From positions 186,001-250,000 of the forward strand of contig NZ_CP053085.1 of NCBI RefSeq assembly GCF_013004105.1: 64,000 bases of DNA, given 5' to 3'. Numbering within the stretch: the first letter of the stretch is position 1; the number at the start of each line of letters is the position of its first letter. Below the pieces are notes generated by a model. It saw only the letters and a program-made list of their open reading frames with translations. It was not told where the DNA came from and ran no database searches. Below, one piece after another: positions 16,301 through 25,362 of the stretch. Origin of the DNA: Gemmatimonas groenlandica (GTDB lineage: Bacteria; Gemmatimonadota; Gemmatimonadetes; Gemmatimonadales; Gemmatimonadaceae). Both the position numbers and the translations under genes were made by a program.

Positions 16301-17923
16301 GGCACCTCGCAATCCCGCTGCCGGCGCGAAGCGTCCGACGGTCACGAGCGACAGCGGACGCGCTGTGACGCGCGCGTCGAGCCAGCTTGGGCTCGACGCG
16401 GTCGCCATGCGAAACGCGGCCTGTCCCTCTACACGCGAGCGCTCCCCCCGGTCGAGATGGGTCAGCGCGATACGGCGTGCATCGAGGCGAGTGTCCGTTT
16501 GTCCGTTCAGAATCGTGCTGCCCGACAACGTTCCGCCCACCGGCAGTGACGACATTGCGATGCGGGCCAGGTCAACCTGCAACGGCGCGAGTGTGACGCG
16601 CAGTTCTCGCGCGCGGAACACGCCGTTGGCGGCGCCAAGTTCACCGACGGCATACACCCGACTTCGGCCCGAGCGCTCGTCGTCGAATGTCACGTCGCCG
16701 TCCAATTGCATCCCGGTGGCCGTCCCACTCACGATCGCCCGACCGCTCAGGGTACCCGTGCGCGGAAGATCGAGACTGGGTGCCAGTTGTTCGATCAGAG
16801 CCGTGCTCAGCGTTTCGAATTCCAGATCGGTGTTGTCGAAGCGGAGCGTGTCTCCGATGGTGAGACCAAGGGCGCCGCGAACCCGGCCGCCGAGCGTCGA
16901 CACATCGAGTTCGCGAGCTTCATAGCGCTGAACGGGTCCTGTCCAGTCGAGCGATAGATCGAGGCGCCCTCCCCCAGTTGTCGGCAGCGCCGGATAGAGG
17001 AATCGAACGTCGTCGAGCGCGATCGGTGCCGCGATGGTTCGAAGCGCAAGGTCGCCGTTCTCGATCACATATCGGCCTGTCAATCGCGCTTTCGACGAGG
17101 GAAGCGAGACCGCGACGTCGCGAAACCACACCGAATCCGTGTCGATTTCGAACTCACCGGACAGCGCTCGTACGTCAGCACCGGGCGGTGCAAACATGAA
17201 GGCTTGAAGTCGAAGTGAGTCGGTGCGAATGAGTTGGGTGGTGTAGTCGGGATGCGCAATTCGCACCAAGGGGAGTCGTCCGTTGATGGCACGATACTCT
17301 TGCGTCGCCTGCCAACCAGTTCCGGTGGTGGCGGGCGCAATGACGGCGCGTTCATTGCCGGCCACGGCGAATGCGATGGCGCTGTCCCGCGCCGCACCGC
17401 GCAACGCCGTGTCCGGCAGCCATGGAATGCGTACGGTGAGTCGTGAGCGCTCGACAATGACATCGCTGAGCACGATCCAGTCGCCAAAGCTGGGACTGCT
17501 GTCGCTCGCCGCGACCGTATCCCTGGGAAAGATGCGATCGTAGTTCCACGCGCCGTCGGTAGGACGCTCGATCACGATCGCGGCATCACTCAGGCGCACG
17601 TCGCGGAGGTCAATGCGACGGCCGATCAACGCCCGCAGTCCGTAGCCGGCCCGTAGCGCCTTGGCGGTAATGAACGGTGCACCGGCGCTGTCCGTGATCG
17701 AGATATCGTGGAGCGTGATGCCCTTCAGCAGATTTCCGCTGACCGCCCCCACTTTCACGATGCCGTGCGCCGCGCCATTGAGAGCCGAGAGCGCACGGAT
17801 GCGTATCTGCCCGCGTCCCCAGTCAGAGTTCGATATCAGGAAGACGGCGGCTACTGCCAGTGCGCTGATCACAAGCACGACTGCCGCCACTGCCTGGATC
17901 ACACGACGCATTCGTATCGGCAT
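13313..17923 (-). CDS. tamB: Translocation and assembly module subunit TamB (DUF490)
   Basis: This 1536-residue protein is predicted to be anchored in the inner membrane by one N-terminal helix (AVVLVISALAVAAVFLI) and to span the periplasm as an elongated beta-rich (AsmA/TamB) structure. The C-terminal DUF490/TamB domain occupies roughly the last 400 residues and ends in a typical aromatic C-terminus (RRWRF). TamB works with an Omp85 barrel in outer-membrane biogenesis or lipid transport. Its ATG (17921-17923) overlaps the TGA of the upstream barrel gene (17923-17925), indicating translational coupling. Confidence 0.93.
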   Translation of the reverse strand: MPIRMRRVIQAVAAVVLVISALAVAAVFLISNSDWGRGQIRIRALSALNGAAHGIVKVGAVSGNLLKGITLHDISITDSAGAPFITAKALRAGYGLRALIGRRIDLRDVRLSDAAIVIERPTDGAWNYDRIFPRDTVAASDSSPSFGDWIVLSDVIVERSRLTVRIPWLPDTALRGAARDSAIAFAVAGNERAVIAPATTGTGWQATQEYRAINGRLPLVRIAHPDYTTQLIRTDSLRLQAFMFAPPGADVRALSGEFEIDTDSVWFRDVAVSLPSSKARLTGRYVIENGDLALRTIAAPIALDDVRFLYPALPTTGGGRLDLSLDWTGPVQRYEARELDVSTLGGRVRGALGLTIGDTLRFDNTDLEFETLSTALIEQLAPSLDLPRTGTLSGRAIVSGTATGMQLDGDVTFDDERSGRSRVYAVGELGAANGVFRARELRVTLAPLQVDLARIAMSSLPVGGTLSGSTILNGQTDTRLDARRIALTHLDRGERSRVEGQAAFRMATASSPSWLDARVTARPLSLVTVGRFAPAAGLRGAVSGPIRATGPLSALGISSTLRTSDGGVVSARGRLDLASEELGYALDVATQLFNANELVEKAPRSSISAQMQARGRGLDPATMRGEYAADALASRVDTVAVDSLRLRLRIGDGIATLDTLTLNAPGVAADATGTFGLSKPSSGDLRYAVRVDSLGLLARYLPRDTTTVFPRPLSTAERLRGARADSSRIATQLAVARAAGVEPLASPVVVDSPPSLRRDTLAGSLTASGRIAGGLGGFNLTGVANGLGIVAMGNRVQRAQAEYSWLGALTDSAQVRLRANADTIVAAGFALDSVVLRGDYFAPGGTAQVAIFQSTDRDYTLNARYAIRPEQREITFEALRLRFDTTLWTAVAPGTVRWGQPGIAIDSLDLRSNTNGRVFANGLVPTDGVADLRLVVQNFQIGDLLGLVQSDLEAQGLIGVDTRITGSGRNPRVVGTAGITRGTYRGTTVPDLQSRFDYADRIMQVDALLTDSARGVARPSATASARLPLDLAFSGVEGSRVLDGEASGELRADSLPLDLLSRVTDAIANVRGDVNGQASLRGTLRKPDVTGALALRNGRSDVVALGITLDRMNASMRLDGDSVVIDSLTADSHGRIAMSGGIGIKSLAAPSFDLRVTAERARVLDNEQGRARADADFTMRGPFDDVSVQGRARIRDGVFYIPKPDSREVINAGDPAVFAVVDTANFRYRELLPESSPLLANMRMDLTLGVDRDTWVRSQEANIEIYSEDDLRITIDRRRQALALDGIVNTDRGEYEFLSKRFQVKRGAVQFIGTQEINPLVQITAEYTVQQPSRQAIDIRVLIGGTLLSPRLSLESDAQPPISQSDLLSYLAFGSDAGSLLQFGGSSLSGGSAGGGLVGTSAALATRQLTGVALGAIVSELEGQAARSLGADVFNITPSNIPTELASGNFGGLTTFLKGTQFEFGKYFTTRTFVGLQVQATTTPGFRVEHQLSRNPGLSIESTFQPRFFLPEPSLSLQEITKANAFGLFLVRRWRF

Positions 17924-20289
17924 CAGAAAGCCTGTCCAATGCTGAGGTGAAGCGTGAGACGGTTCGTGAGCTTTCGGAGGAAGCTCAGTCGCTCCGCCGG
18001 ATCGGGAAAGGTTCGACAGCCGGTAGTGGATTCCGCACCACAGCCAGTCACCGGCGCCAGAGCGACCAGCACACTTTGGCCAAGACTATCGGTGGTTTGC
18101 GTGATGACCGGGAGCGCTCGACGGAGCGTTGGCCGAAGCCCAAGGTCGACGCGAATCGGTCCGACCGGCGACTCGTAGCGTACGCCGAATCCTGGCGTGA
18201 GTGCCCCGGTGCCTCGAGTGATCGAGTTCAGCGTACCCTCACCAAGAATGGCGCCATCGAGGAATACGGCCCCGACCACCGATCGCCACACCGGAACGCG
18301 CAGCTCAACGCTGCCTTCCAGCAGGGTCGTGCCACCCAACGGCCGCACCTGAAAGTCGCTGTCGCGAAGCGAGGCAGCGTTCACGCTACACGATGTAATC
18401 GGGGTAGATGGCGCGCACTGGAAGGTGGTATCACCGTCGGTCACCGTACGACCGCGCAACACGTCGGGAGCGATCGTCAGCACGCGCGGGCCAAGCTGAT
18501 TCTCACCAAAGCCGCGAACGCTTTGCGCTCCACCGGCGTAGAAGCGCTTCCGCGGATGTAAGATCTCTGCGAATTCGGCACCGCTCGCAGCGCCCGGCAA
18601 GCCTACCGCAGCGGCGGTGCCGGAGATCGGCTGAACCCAGCCGGCCCTGAGGTGAAGGGCTGCGACGATTCGACGGAACGGCAACGGTCGGTATACCGCG
18701 ATATCCGCCGTCGCCCGATTGTACCGGAAGTCGGATGCCGTGAGCGCCGACGCATGCTCGGCTTCGGCACGAAAGCGCACGCCACGTGTCGGGGACAGTG
18801 GTGCATCGCTGCGATCCGTCGACACCGTCACGGCGGCGGGCGACAGGCGCTGCTGGCCGCGGAGCGCTTGAATGGTCGAGCCGTCGCAGACGCCGTAGTT
18901 CACACAGAAGTACACATCACCGGCCTCGACACTGCTGATCTCGAAGCGGTACGTAGCGCTCGCCGGCATGCGAATGCCGAGCTCGCGCGTAAAGGTGGCG
19001 CTGGCGCCGTAGCCACGATCTACGAATACACCGGGCGAGCTACGTCGATGCGAGAAGATGCCAGCACCGATGGTGTTTCTCGGCGACTGGAACCACCGCT
19101 GCCGTGCGTCCACGCTCGCTTGGTATGTCGGCGAGTAGAATCGCCCCAACTCATTGCCTCGCGAGATGTTGGTGAAGTTCACGAACAACGGACTGCGCGT
19201 GAGCTGCTGGGCCAACAGGTTGCCCACGGTGAGCGTGGCGTCGAACTTTCTCGTACCACCGAGCCAGTAGTTGTGCGTGAACTGCGCTTCGGCTTGAACG
19301 AAGTCGGCGGTGGTGAAGCCAACGCTGGCGCGGGCCTCTCGCTGCGGCGCCTCGATCACGCGCACGACCAGCGATTTCACACTGTCGGGCGCGCCCGCCG
19401 TGTGCGGGAGCGTGTCGATGGTCGCTCGACGAAAGAGCGCCGATTCATAGAGGGCGCGTTGGCTTCGCGTGATGCGCGAACGACGGAACACATCGCCGGG
19501 CTCGACGCGGAGCGATCGGCGGATGTCGCGCTCGGCAATCTTCTCGGCGCCCTCGATCTTGATCTCCCCGATGCTGACTCGACGCTTGGGATCCACCCGG
19601 AAGCGCAGTGAGGCGCTATCGGCGGCCGAATCGACATTGGTCACCGGCGCAATGGTCGCGTCGGCGAATCCAAGCTCCCAGAGCGCATCGCGGACCCTTG
19701 CGACGGTGGAATCGATGGCGAGCAGGCTGAGCGGCTCATTCACGCGCGGCCGGATCAGCCGGGCACTGTCGATAGGTACCGGTATCGTGGAGATAATCCC
19801 GGTAGACGCCACGCGCGTCGGTGGGCCCTCCCGGACCGACATGGTGATCCGCACCGCGTTGGTCCCGACGCGGACGACGCTCGTGTCGATCGCCGCATCA
19901 CGGTAGCCACGGCGAAAGTAGAAGACGAGCGCGCGAAGTACGTCGCGTTGGAACTCGTCGCGGTCGAGGTAGCTGCGCTCGTAGATGTACCGCGACTTCG
20001 TGATCCAACAGAACGGCTTCAGCAGCAAGCTTCTGCAGCTCGAGGCCTTCGACGCGAGGCTCGCGCGCAGGTCCCCCTCGGGTACACGCGTGATCCCGGT
20101 GATACGGAGCTCGCGAATCTCCGGACTCTCTCGCTGCGTACCGCCTTGCTCACGGTTGGAGCTCTGCTGTGCGCCCAATCGGGCGGCCGACGGCACAAGC
20201 AGCAAAATCGTGAGGAGAATCGGCAGACTCAGCCGCGCGGCAAAGTCGGACAGGGCTGCACCGATGTGCGAGCGGTGTGATGCGTGCAT
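17923..20289 (-). CDS. Omp85 (BamA/TamA-type) outer-membrane barrel protein
   Basis: The signal sequence is followed by POTRA domains (three can be made out from about residue 50 to 320: the start IRELRITGI, then VREGPPTRV, then VSIGEIKIEGAEKI). A C-terminal surface-antigen barrel follows, with the Omp85 lid-loop motif (SVRGFGENQLGP) near residue 600. At 788 residues with coupling to tamB, it is likely the TamA partner, but a BamA role cannot be excluded. The frame's first codon is a GTG at 20292; I prefer the next codon, ATG at 20289. The last bases overlap the tamB start. Confidence 0.9.
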   Translation of the reverse strand: MHASHRSHIGAALSDFAARLSLPILLTILLLVPSAARLGAQQSSNREQGGTQRESPEIRELRITGITRVPEGDLRASLASKASSCRSLLLKPFCWITKSRYIYERSYLDRDEFQRDVLRALVFYFRRGYRDAAIDTSVVRVGTNAVRITMSVREGPPTRVASTGIISTIPVPIDSARLIRPRVNEPLSLLAIDSTVARVRDALWELGFADATIAPVTNVDSAADSASLRFRVDPKRRVSIGEIKIEGAEKIAERDIRRSLRVEPGDVFRRSRITRSQRALYESALFRRATIDTLPHTAGAPDSVKSLVVRVIEAPQREARASVGFTTADFVQAEAQFTHNYWLGGTRKFDATLTVGNLLAQQLTRSPLFVNFTNISRGNELGRFYSPTYQASVDARQRWFQSPRNTIGAGIFSHRRSSPGVFVDRGYGASATFTRELGIRMPASATYRFEISSVEAGDVYFCVNYGVCDGSTIQALRGQQRLSPAAVTVSTDRSDAPLSPTRGVRFRAEAEHASALTASDFRYNRATADIAVYRPLPFRRIVAALHLRAGWVQPISGTAAAVGLPGAASGAEFAEILHPRKRFYAGGAQSVRGFGENQLGPRVLTIAPDVLRGRTVTDGDTTFQCAPSTPITSCSVNAASLRDSDFQVRPLGGTTLLEGSVELRVPVWRSVVGAVFLDGAILGEGTLNSITRGTGALTPGFGVRYESPVGPIRVDLGLRPTLRRALPVITQTTDSLGQSVLVALAPVTGCGAESTTGCRTFPDPAERLSFLRKLTNRLTLHLSIGQAF

Positions 20290-20334
20290 CACTCACCGCA
20301 ACGCAAGCTGCGGTCCACTCCGGCGCTTTTTATG

Positions 20335-20362
20335 AACGCGGCGCTGAGAAACGCGCCGCGTT
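20335..20362. repeat. 10-bp inverted repeat upstream of the Omp85 gene
   Basis: AACGCGGCGC at 20335-20344 is inversely repeated at 20353-20362 with an 8-base loop. In the leftward direction it follows the DUF423 gene, but no U tract follows, so it is at best a weak terminator. It could also lie in the promoter region of the Omp85 gene. Confidence 0.35.
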
Positions 20363-20385
20363 ACACGCCAATAGCCTAGCTGAGC

Positions 20386-20757
20386 TTATCGCGAACGCGT
20401 CGCGGCCAAGGCGAGACACGCCCATCCCGCGATGAAGCACACGCCCCCAAGCGGCGTGATCGCGCCAAGCGCGCGAATGCCGGAGAGCGCCATCGCGTAG
20501 AGCGATCCCGAGAAAAGGACGGTCCCGGCGAGAAACAGCCACCCGCTCGCATTCGCCAGCGAGCCCGGGAATCGCGTGACAATCCAGGCAGCCGCGAGCA
20601 TCGCGATGGCGTGATACATCTGGTAGCGGGCGCCGGTCTCGAACACCTCGAGCATGCGCGGTTCAAGGCGGGCGCGAAGGGCATGGGCGCCGAACGCGCC
20701 TGCCGCCACGCCGATCGCGCCCGACAGCGCGCCGATGATCACAAAGAGTCGGTCCAT
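20386..20757 (-). CDS. DUF423 small membrane protein
   Basis: The 123-residue inner-membrane protein has four predicted helices. The family signature is the Gly/Ala-rich N-terminus IGVAAGAFGAHALR, followed by FETGARYQMYHAIAML and the SGSLYAMALSG segment. DUF423 (YgdD/TMEM256-like) proteins have no established biochemical role. It starts 3 bases after the stop of the S9 peptidase gene, so the two form an operon read leftward. Confidence 0.88.
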   Translation of the reverse strand: MDRLFVIIGALSGAIGVAAGAFGAHALRARLEPRMLEVFETGARYQMYHAIAMLAAAWIVTRFPGSLANASGWLFLAGTVLFSGSLYAMALSGIRALGAITPLGGVCFIAGWACLALAATRSR

Positions 20758-20760
20758 GGC

Positions 20761-22956
20761 TCAGTTCTTCGGGCCGATCTGATATTCCTTGGGCGGCATG
20801 GCTCCAAGGAGATGCTGCACGAAATAATCCCAGCGACGGCGCATCATGTAGTTCGACGCCGCTCCGTAGCCGTGTGCTGCGTTCGGAATCATGACGAGGT
20901 CGAAGTCCTTGCCCGCCTTGATCAGGGCGTCGACGACGAGCCATGTGTTGTCAGGCGGCACGTTGTCGTCCATCGTGCCATGCGCCAGCATCAGCTTGCC
21001 CTTGAGGTTCTTCGCCAGACTCTGATTCGCTTCCTTGTCGTAGTTGTCCACGGCGCCGTTCTTCGTGAGCAATCCGTGGTAACGCTCGCCCCAATCGTCT
21101 TCGTAGTTGCGGTTGTCGTGATTGCCCGACTCGGAAATGCCGACCTTGAAGAAGTCGGGATACTGGAACATTGCCGACGCCGTCGCGAAGCCGCCGCCCG
21201 AGTGGCCCCACATGCCCGCGCGTTCCAGGTCGATGAAGCGATAGCGCGCGGCCAACTGCTTCATGCCCGCGATCTGATCGGGAAGCGTGTTGTCGCTCAT
21301 GCGACCGTAGTACGCATCGTGAAACGACTTCGAGCGCGTCGGGTTTCCGGTGCCGTCGATGGCCACGACGACGAATCCCAATTCGGCCAGCGCCTGATTA
21401 TCGCGCGTCGCGGCCGAGAATTGACGGCTGCCCACACTGCCGCCCTGCGGACCCGGGTAGATGTAGTTGATGATCGGATACTTCTTCGTCGAGTCGAGCG
21501 CGGTGGGCGTCCACATCAGCCCGTACAGGTCCCACTTGCCGGCGCGATCCTTCACGGTGATGCGCGTGGGGGCCTTCCAGCCGGTCGCGATCAGTTTCGA
21601 AATGTCACCCTGTTCCAGTGTCGAGATCAGTTTGCCGGTGCTCGCATTGCGTAGCACGGCGGTTGGCGCAAGGTCGGCGCGCGACCAGCTGTCCACGAAC
21701 ACGGCGCCGTTGGGAGACAGCGTGGTGTTGTGGTCGCCGTCCTCTGGCGTGAGGAGCGTCAACCCCTTCCCGTTCATGCCGATGCGATACAGATGCCGGA
21801 AGTACGGATCGCGTCCCGGAATCTTGCCGGCGGCGACGAACCAGATCATGCGGGCCTTCGCATCCACGCGCTCGACCGAGAGCACCGGACCGTCGCCAGT
21901 CGTGATCTTCGACTTGAGCGCGCCCGTGGTGAGGTCGTATAGATACAGCTGTCCCCAGTCATCGCGCTCGGAGAACCAGATCACTTCGTTGGTGGCCGGC
22001 AGCACACGCCAGTTGGCCACGTTGTCACCGCTCTCGAACTGCGTGGCCACTTCCTCGCGCAGCACGTCGCGCACGTCACCCGTGTTGGCGTCGGCGATGC
22101 GCAGCGTCGCGATCTTGTGGTCACGCGAGTTCGACAGGAACGCGAGCTTGGAGCCGTCCGCGTACCATTCCACGTCGGAGAGTTCACCGCCACTGCACGA
22201 GATGTGATCGCACACCGACGAGCGATGCTGATCGGCCAGCATCTTGAAGCGCACCACCTTGGGCGTCGACGCCGACAGATCGACGATCACGCGGTGAATC
22301 ATCGACACCGCGCTGTCGCCCGGCAGCGGATACTTCCACGCGCTCAGCTCGGGATGACCGACCTTCGTCTTCACGAGGTACATGTCACCGACGTTGCGCT
22401 GATCCTGCTGGAACGTGGCCATCTTCTTGGAATCGGGCGACCAGGTGAGAATTGCGCGATCCGAGTGAATCCAGCCGGCGTTGTCCGTGGCGTACCCGAA
22501 GTCCTTCACGCCATCGGTCGTGACCTGCGTTTCCTTGTTCGTGGCCACATCGCGCACCCAGAGGTTCCAGTCGAGGATGAACGCGGCGGTCTTGCCGTCG
22601 GGTGAGACGTGCTCGGGCGCGCGACTACCAGGACGGGCGGCCGGGCGGCCGTTGGCACGTGCAGGTTCAGCCGGGCAGTTGGCGCCAGCGGCGGTGCAGT
22701 CCGTCTTGGTCCCCTTGATCGCGTCGACCACCACGAGCGGCGAACTCCCGTCCGCGAGCCGCACGCGGTACGTGAACCGGCCATCGGGGAGCCACGTCGG
22801 CTGCACGCCGGTGCGCGACACGAGATTCGACGTGTTGAATGCGAGGAAGCGCTCGGCACGCGCGTAGTCGGCGGCGGTGATAGCGCGCGACTGGGCAAGC
22901 AGAGGGGCGGCCAGGAGCGGGCCGGCAAGAACGGCACGAAGAAGAGAGCGGCGCAT
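20761..22956 (-). CDS. Exported S9 peptidase, DPP IV-like (S9B)
   Basis: This is a dipeptidyl-peptidase-IV-like serine peptidase, predicted periplasmic. The signal peptide (about 1-22, ending LLAQS) is followed by a DPP IV N-terminal propeller and a catalytic domain with Ser586 in WGHSGGGF, Asp663 in GTMDDNV and His695 in NAAHGYG. These motifs (GTxDDNV in particular) match the DPP IV subgroup, which releases N-terminal X-Pro dipeptides. The open frame reaches 23082, but ATG at 22956 begins a clean signal peptide (731 aa). DUF423 follows 3 bases after its stop. Confidence 0.92.
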   Translation of the reverse strand: MRRSLLRAVLAGPLLAAPLLAQSRAITAADYARAERFLAFNTSNLVSRTGVQPTWLPDGRFTYRVRLADGSSPLVVVDAIKGTKTDCTAAGANCPAEPARANGRPAARPGSRAPEHVSPDGKTAAFILDWNLWVRDVATNKETQVTTDGVKDFGYATDNAGWIHSDRAILTWSPDSKKMATFQQDQRNVGDMYLVKTKVGHPELSAWKYPLPGDSAVSMIHRVIVDLSASTPKVVRFKMLADQHRSSVCDHISCSGGELSDVEWYADGSKLAFLSNSRDHKIATLRIADANTGDVRDVLREEVATQFESGDNVANWRVLPATNEVIWFSERDDWGQLYLYDLTTGALKSKITTGDGPVLSVERVDAKARMIWFVAAGKIPGRDPYFRHLYRIGMNGKGLTLLTPEDGDHNTTLSPNGAVFVDSWSRADLAPTAVLRNASTGKLISTLEQGDISKLIATGWKAPTRITVKDRAGKWDLYGLMWTPTALDSTKKYPIINYIYPGPQGGSVGSRQFSAATRDNQALAELGFVVVAIDGTGNPTRSKSFHDAYYGRMSDNTLPDQIAGMKQLAARYRFIDLERAGMWGHSGGGFATASAMFQYPDFFKVGISESGNHDNRNYEDDWGERYHGLLTKNGAVDNYDKEANQSLAKNLKGKLMLAHGTMDDNVPPDNTWLVVDALIKAGKDFDLVMIPNAAHGYGAASNYMMRRRWDYFVQHLLGAMPPKEYQIGPKN

Positions 22957-23125
22957 CGGCAGGATGGGTGGAGGGTGCGTACTCCTGAAAGGTGCCCCAC
23001 AGGCCCATGTCAGGGAAAGCCCGAAGCCGAAACGATCCGCCGGAGATCTGCATTGGTCCGTGTGACCCGCGCAACCCTCCACAATCCGTGTTCCAGCTGT
23101 TGCAGTTTCGACGGTTGTCGCTCGA

Positions 23126-24730
23126 TCAGATCGCGGCGGCTCCCGCGATCGCCGCCGCCGTGCGCAGGCCCACCGCGACGAAGGTCAGCGTGCCGTTGCA
23201 GCACGACGCCGTCGGCTGCGCTGGCGCTCCGGCTACCCAGAGGTTCTCGTGATCGTGCGCGCGGCCATGCGCATCCACCACGCTCTCCATTGGATCGATC
23301 CCCATGCGGCAGCCACCGACCGGGTGTTCCTGGCCGAGGTCGTTGGCGCTGTTCTCCATGCGCAGGATTTCGCCGCCGCCAGCCTTCGCCATGGTGCGGA
23401 ACAGCTCGCGCAGCTGCTCCTCCTGCCAGTCCTTCAGCGCGGCGCTTTCCGGCGCGTCCTTGAACGACACCTTCGGCATCGGATCACCGAAGCGGTTGGC
23501 CGTCGACGCGTCGAGCGACAAGGCACTCTCCTTGTCGGGCAGCACGTCGTAGTAGCCACGCACGCGCGCCGTCGCGCCCTTCGCGCGTCGCTGCCAGTCC
23601 TTCATCAGGTCATCACCGAACTGCACCTGGCCATCATCACCGCGTAGACGCGGCTCACGCCCGACGCTCGATTCCCAGATGCGCAAATCATGGCGCAGAT
23701 AGCGCGACGAGCGGGGCACGCGCATGAACTGCTTCGATACCAGCGAATGCTGCACGTTGATGCCGGGGAACAGTTCCATCGGCAATCGCAGGTACGCGTT
23801 CACATTGCGATGGCCCGCCAGATACTTGCCCACCAATCCGCTGCGGTTGGCCAATCCATTCGGGAACGCACTGCTCTTCGACAAGAGCAGCAAATGCGGC
23901 GACCACACGAAGCCGGCCGCCAGCACGAACGTGCCACCTTCGATGGTCACGTCCTCGCCCGAGGCGTTCGTGCGATTGCCCGTGGCGCGGGTGATGCGCC
24001 CCGTTTTCGGATCGGCCTCGAGCCGGCGCACCAACGTTTCGGTTACGAGCGTGATGCGCTTCCGCGCGATCAACGCGTCCCACGTGAAATCGGGCGAGTA
24101 CTTGGCGCCGGTAGGGCACACGGGATAACAGGTGTCACACCGCTGACACTGCGCGCGTCCGTCGTGCTGTATCGAGTTTTTCGCGCTCGGCGTGCTCCAC
24201 GTGGCGATGCCGGCCTTGGTAGCCCACTGCTGCAACTGCGCGAGGTTGTAATTAATCGGTAGCGGTGGCAACGGATACGGCTTGCCGCGCGGGTCGAGGG
24301 CAATCGGCCCCTGCTCACCGGCCACACCCATCCGCTCTTCCGCTTCCTGATAGAACGGATCGAGATCGTCGTAGCTGAACGGCCAGTCGCTGCCCACGCC
24401 GTACATCGAGCGCAAGCGGAAGTCTTCCGGCGAATAGCGCGGCGACACGCCGCCCCAGTGCATCGCCAAGCCGCCCACGTTCATGCTGGGTGAGAAGCCC
24501 CACGTCGTGCCCGTCGCGTTCTGGTCGTCGAGATGATCCTGCTTCCAGGGGCTCTCTCCATACGCGCGCCAACGCTCGCGCGCCTTGACACGATCGGCGA
24601 ACGGTGTCGTGGGCTTGCCTGCCTCGACGACGAGAATGGATTTGGTGGTCTTTTCGGCGAGCGACGCTGCCATCAGCGCGGCCGTGATGCCACTGCCGAC
24701 GATCACGATGTCTGCACTATGCGTGATCAT
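23126..24730 (-). CDS. GMC-family FAD-dependent oxidoreductase, catalytic subunit
   Basis: This is a flavoprotein dehydrogenase of the GMC family. The FAD-binding motif is at the start (IVIVGSGITAALMA). A Cys cluster (CQRCDTCYPVCPTGAKY, four Cys in C-x2-C-x2-C-x3-C) sits about a third of the way in and could hold an iron-sulfur cluster. The C-terminal GMC catalytic region includes GGCRMG and ANLW-like (HENLWVAG) segments. It has no signal peptide; its partner just upstream has one. The ATG at 24730 overlaps the TGA of the small-subunit gene. FAD-dependent glucose dehydrogenase works as such a pair and is exported by its small subunit. The substrate, probably a sugar or polyol, is not determined. 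Confidence 0.82.
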   Translation of the reverse strand: MITHSADIVIVGSGITAALMAASLAEKTTKSILVVEAGKPTTPFADRVKARERWRAYGESPWKQDHLDDQNATGTTWGFSPSMNVGGLAMHWGGVSPRYSPEDFRLRSMYGVGSDWPFSYDDLDPFYQEAEERMGVAGEQGPIALDPRGKPYPLPPLPINYNLAQLQQWATKAGIATWSTPSAKNSIQHDGRAQCQRCDTCYPVCPTGAKYSPDFTWDALIARKRITLVTETLVRRLEADPKTGRITRATGNRTNASGEDVTIEGGTFVLAAGFVWSPHLLLLSKSSAFPNGLANRSGLVGKYLAGHRNVNAYLRLPMELFPGINVQHSLVSKQFMRVPRSSRYLRHDLRIWESSVGREPRLRGDDGQVQFGDDLMKDWQRRAKGATARVRGYYDVLPDKESALSLDASTANRFGDPMPKVSFKDAPESAALKDWQEEQLRELFRTMAKAGGGEILRMENSANDLGQEHPVGGCRMGIDPMESVVDAHGRAHDHENLWVAGAPAQPTASCCNGTLTFVAVGLRTAAAIAGAAAI

Positions 24731-25362
24731 GCGCGTGGCTCCGTGGCGAGAGGCAACGGCTTGCGCGTGGCATCGCCCAACGTGCGGCACACCCCGGGCG
24801 CGACACGGGCGCCGATAGCGGCGTCCCACGCATCAGGACCCGACGACCAATGCGCCAGTAGTGCAATTGCGACGTGGTTCGCATCGAGTGGAGACGGCAG
24901 CCGGTCGCCGCGCTGGTCACGCAAGACGGCGCGAAGCAGCTCCCGCCTGCGTGGGAGCGGAAGGGTGGAGAAGCTGTCGGTACCGTACCTGTGCGCCAGC
25001 AAATCCAGTGCGGTGAGCTGCGCGCGCCACGCCGGAGAGGGGTCGGCCGGCAGATAGCGCACGTCGGCGTAGCCATATCCGTGCATCTCCTCTGCCACCG
25101 GTTCGTAGCCGTCGGCCCATGCGACGAACGCATTGGTCGCCGTGCGGATTCCGGTCGCGCCGAGTGATGCCGGCAAGACCGCGGTCGCCACGGCATCGAG
25201 CAGTACGCGATCGAATCCGCGCACGCGCTCTGCGCTGTTCTCCTGTCCGGTCGCATTGCTTGCGGTCGGGTCTTTTACGGCGCAGGCGGTGCTAGTGCCA
25301 ACGGCGGCGACACCGGCGGTCAGGGCGCCGGCGGTCTTGAGGAAGCTGCGTCTGGATGTCAC
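24727..25362 (-). CDS. Gluconate 2-dehydrogenase subunit 3-like protein (Tat signal)
   Basis: The 211-residue small subunit belongs to the gluconate 2-dehydrogenase subunit 3 family. Its N-terminus (SRRSFLKTAGALTAG) has a twin-arginine signal followed by a cleavage-like TACA. In related FAD dehydrogenases such a subunit carries the catalytic subunit through the Tat system. It starts with GTG at 25362, whose bases overlap the TGA of the amidohydrolase gene, and its own TGA overlaps the start of the GMC gene. The open frame extends to 25815, but the upstream part overlaps the amidohydrolase and lacks homology. Confidence 0.82.
   Translation of the reverse strand: MTSRRSFLKTAGALTAGVAAVGTSTACAVKDPTASNATGQENSAERVRGFDRVLLDAVATAVLPASLGATGIRTATNAFVAWADGYEPVAEEMHGYGYADVRYLPADPSPAWRAQLTALDLLAHRYGTDSFSTLPLPRRRELLRAVLRDQRGDRLPSPLDANHVAIALLAHWSSGPDAWDAAIGARVAPGVCRTLGDATRKPLPLATEPRA

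Noticed and set aside
23083-23125. A gene between the S9 and GMC genes
   Set aside because: The intervening stretch is short and has no coding pattern; longer frames there are shadows.
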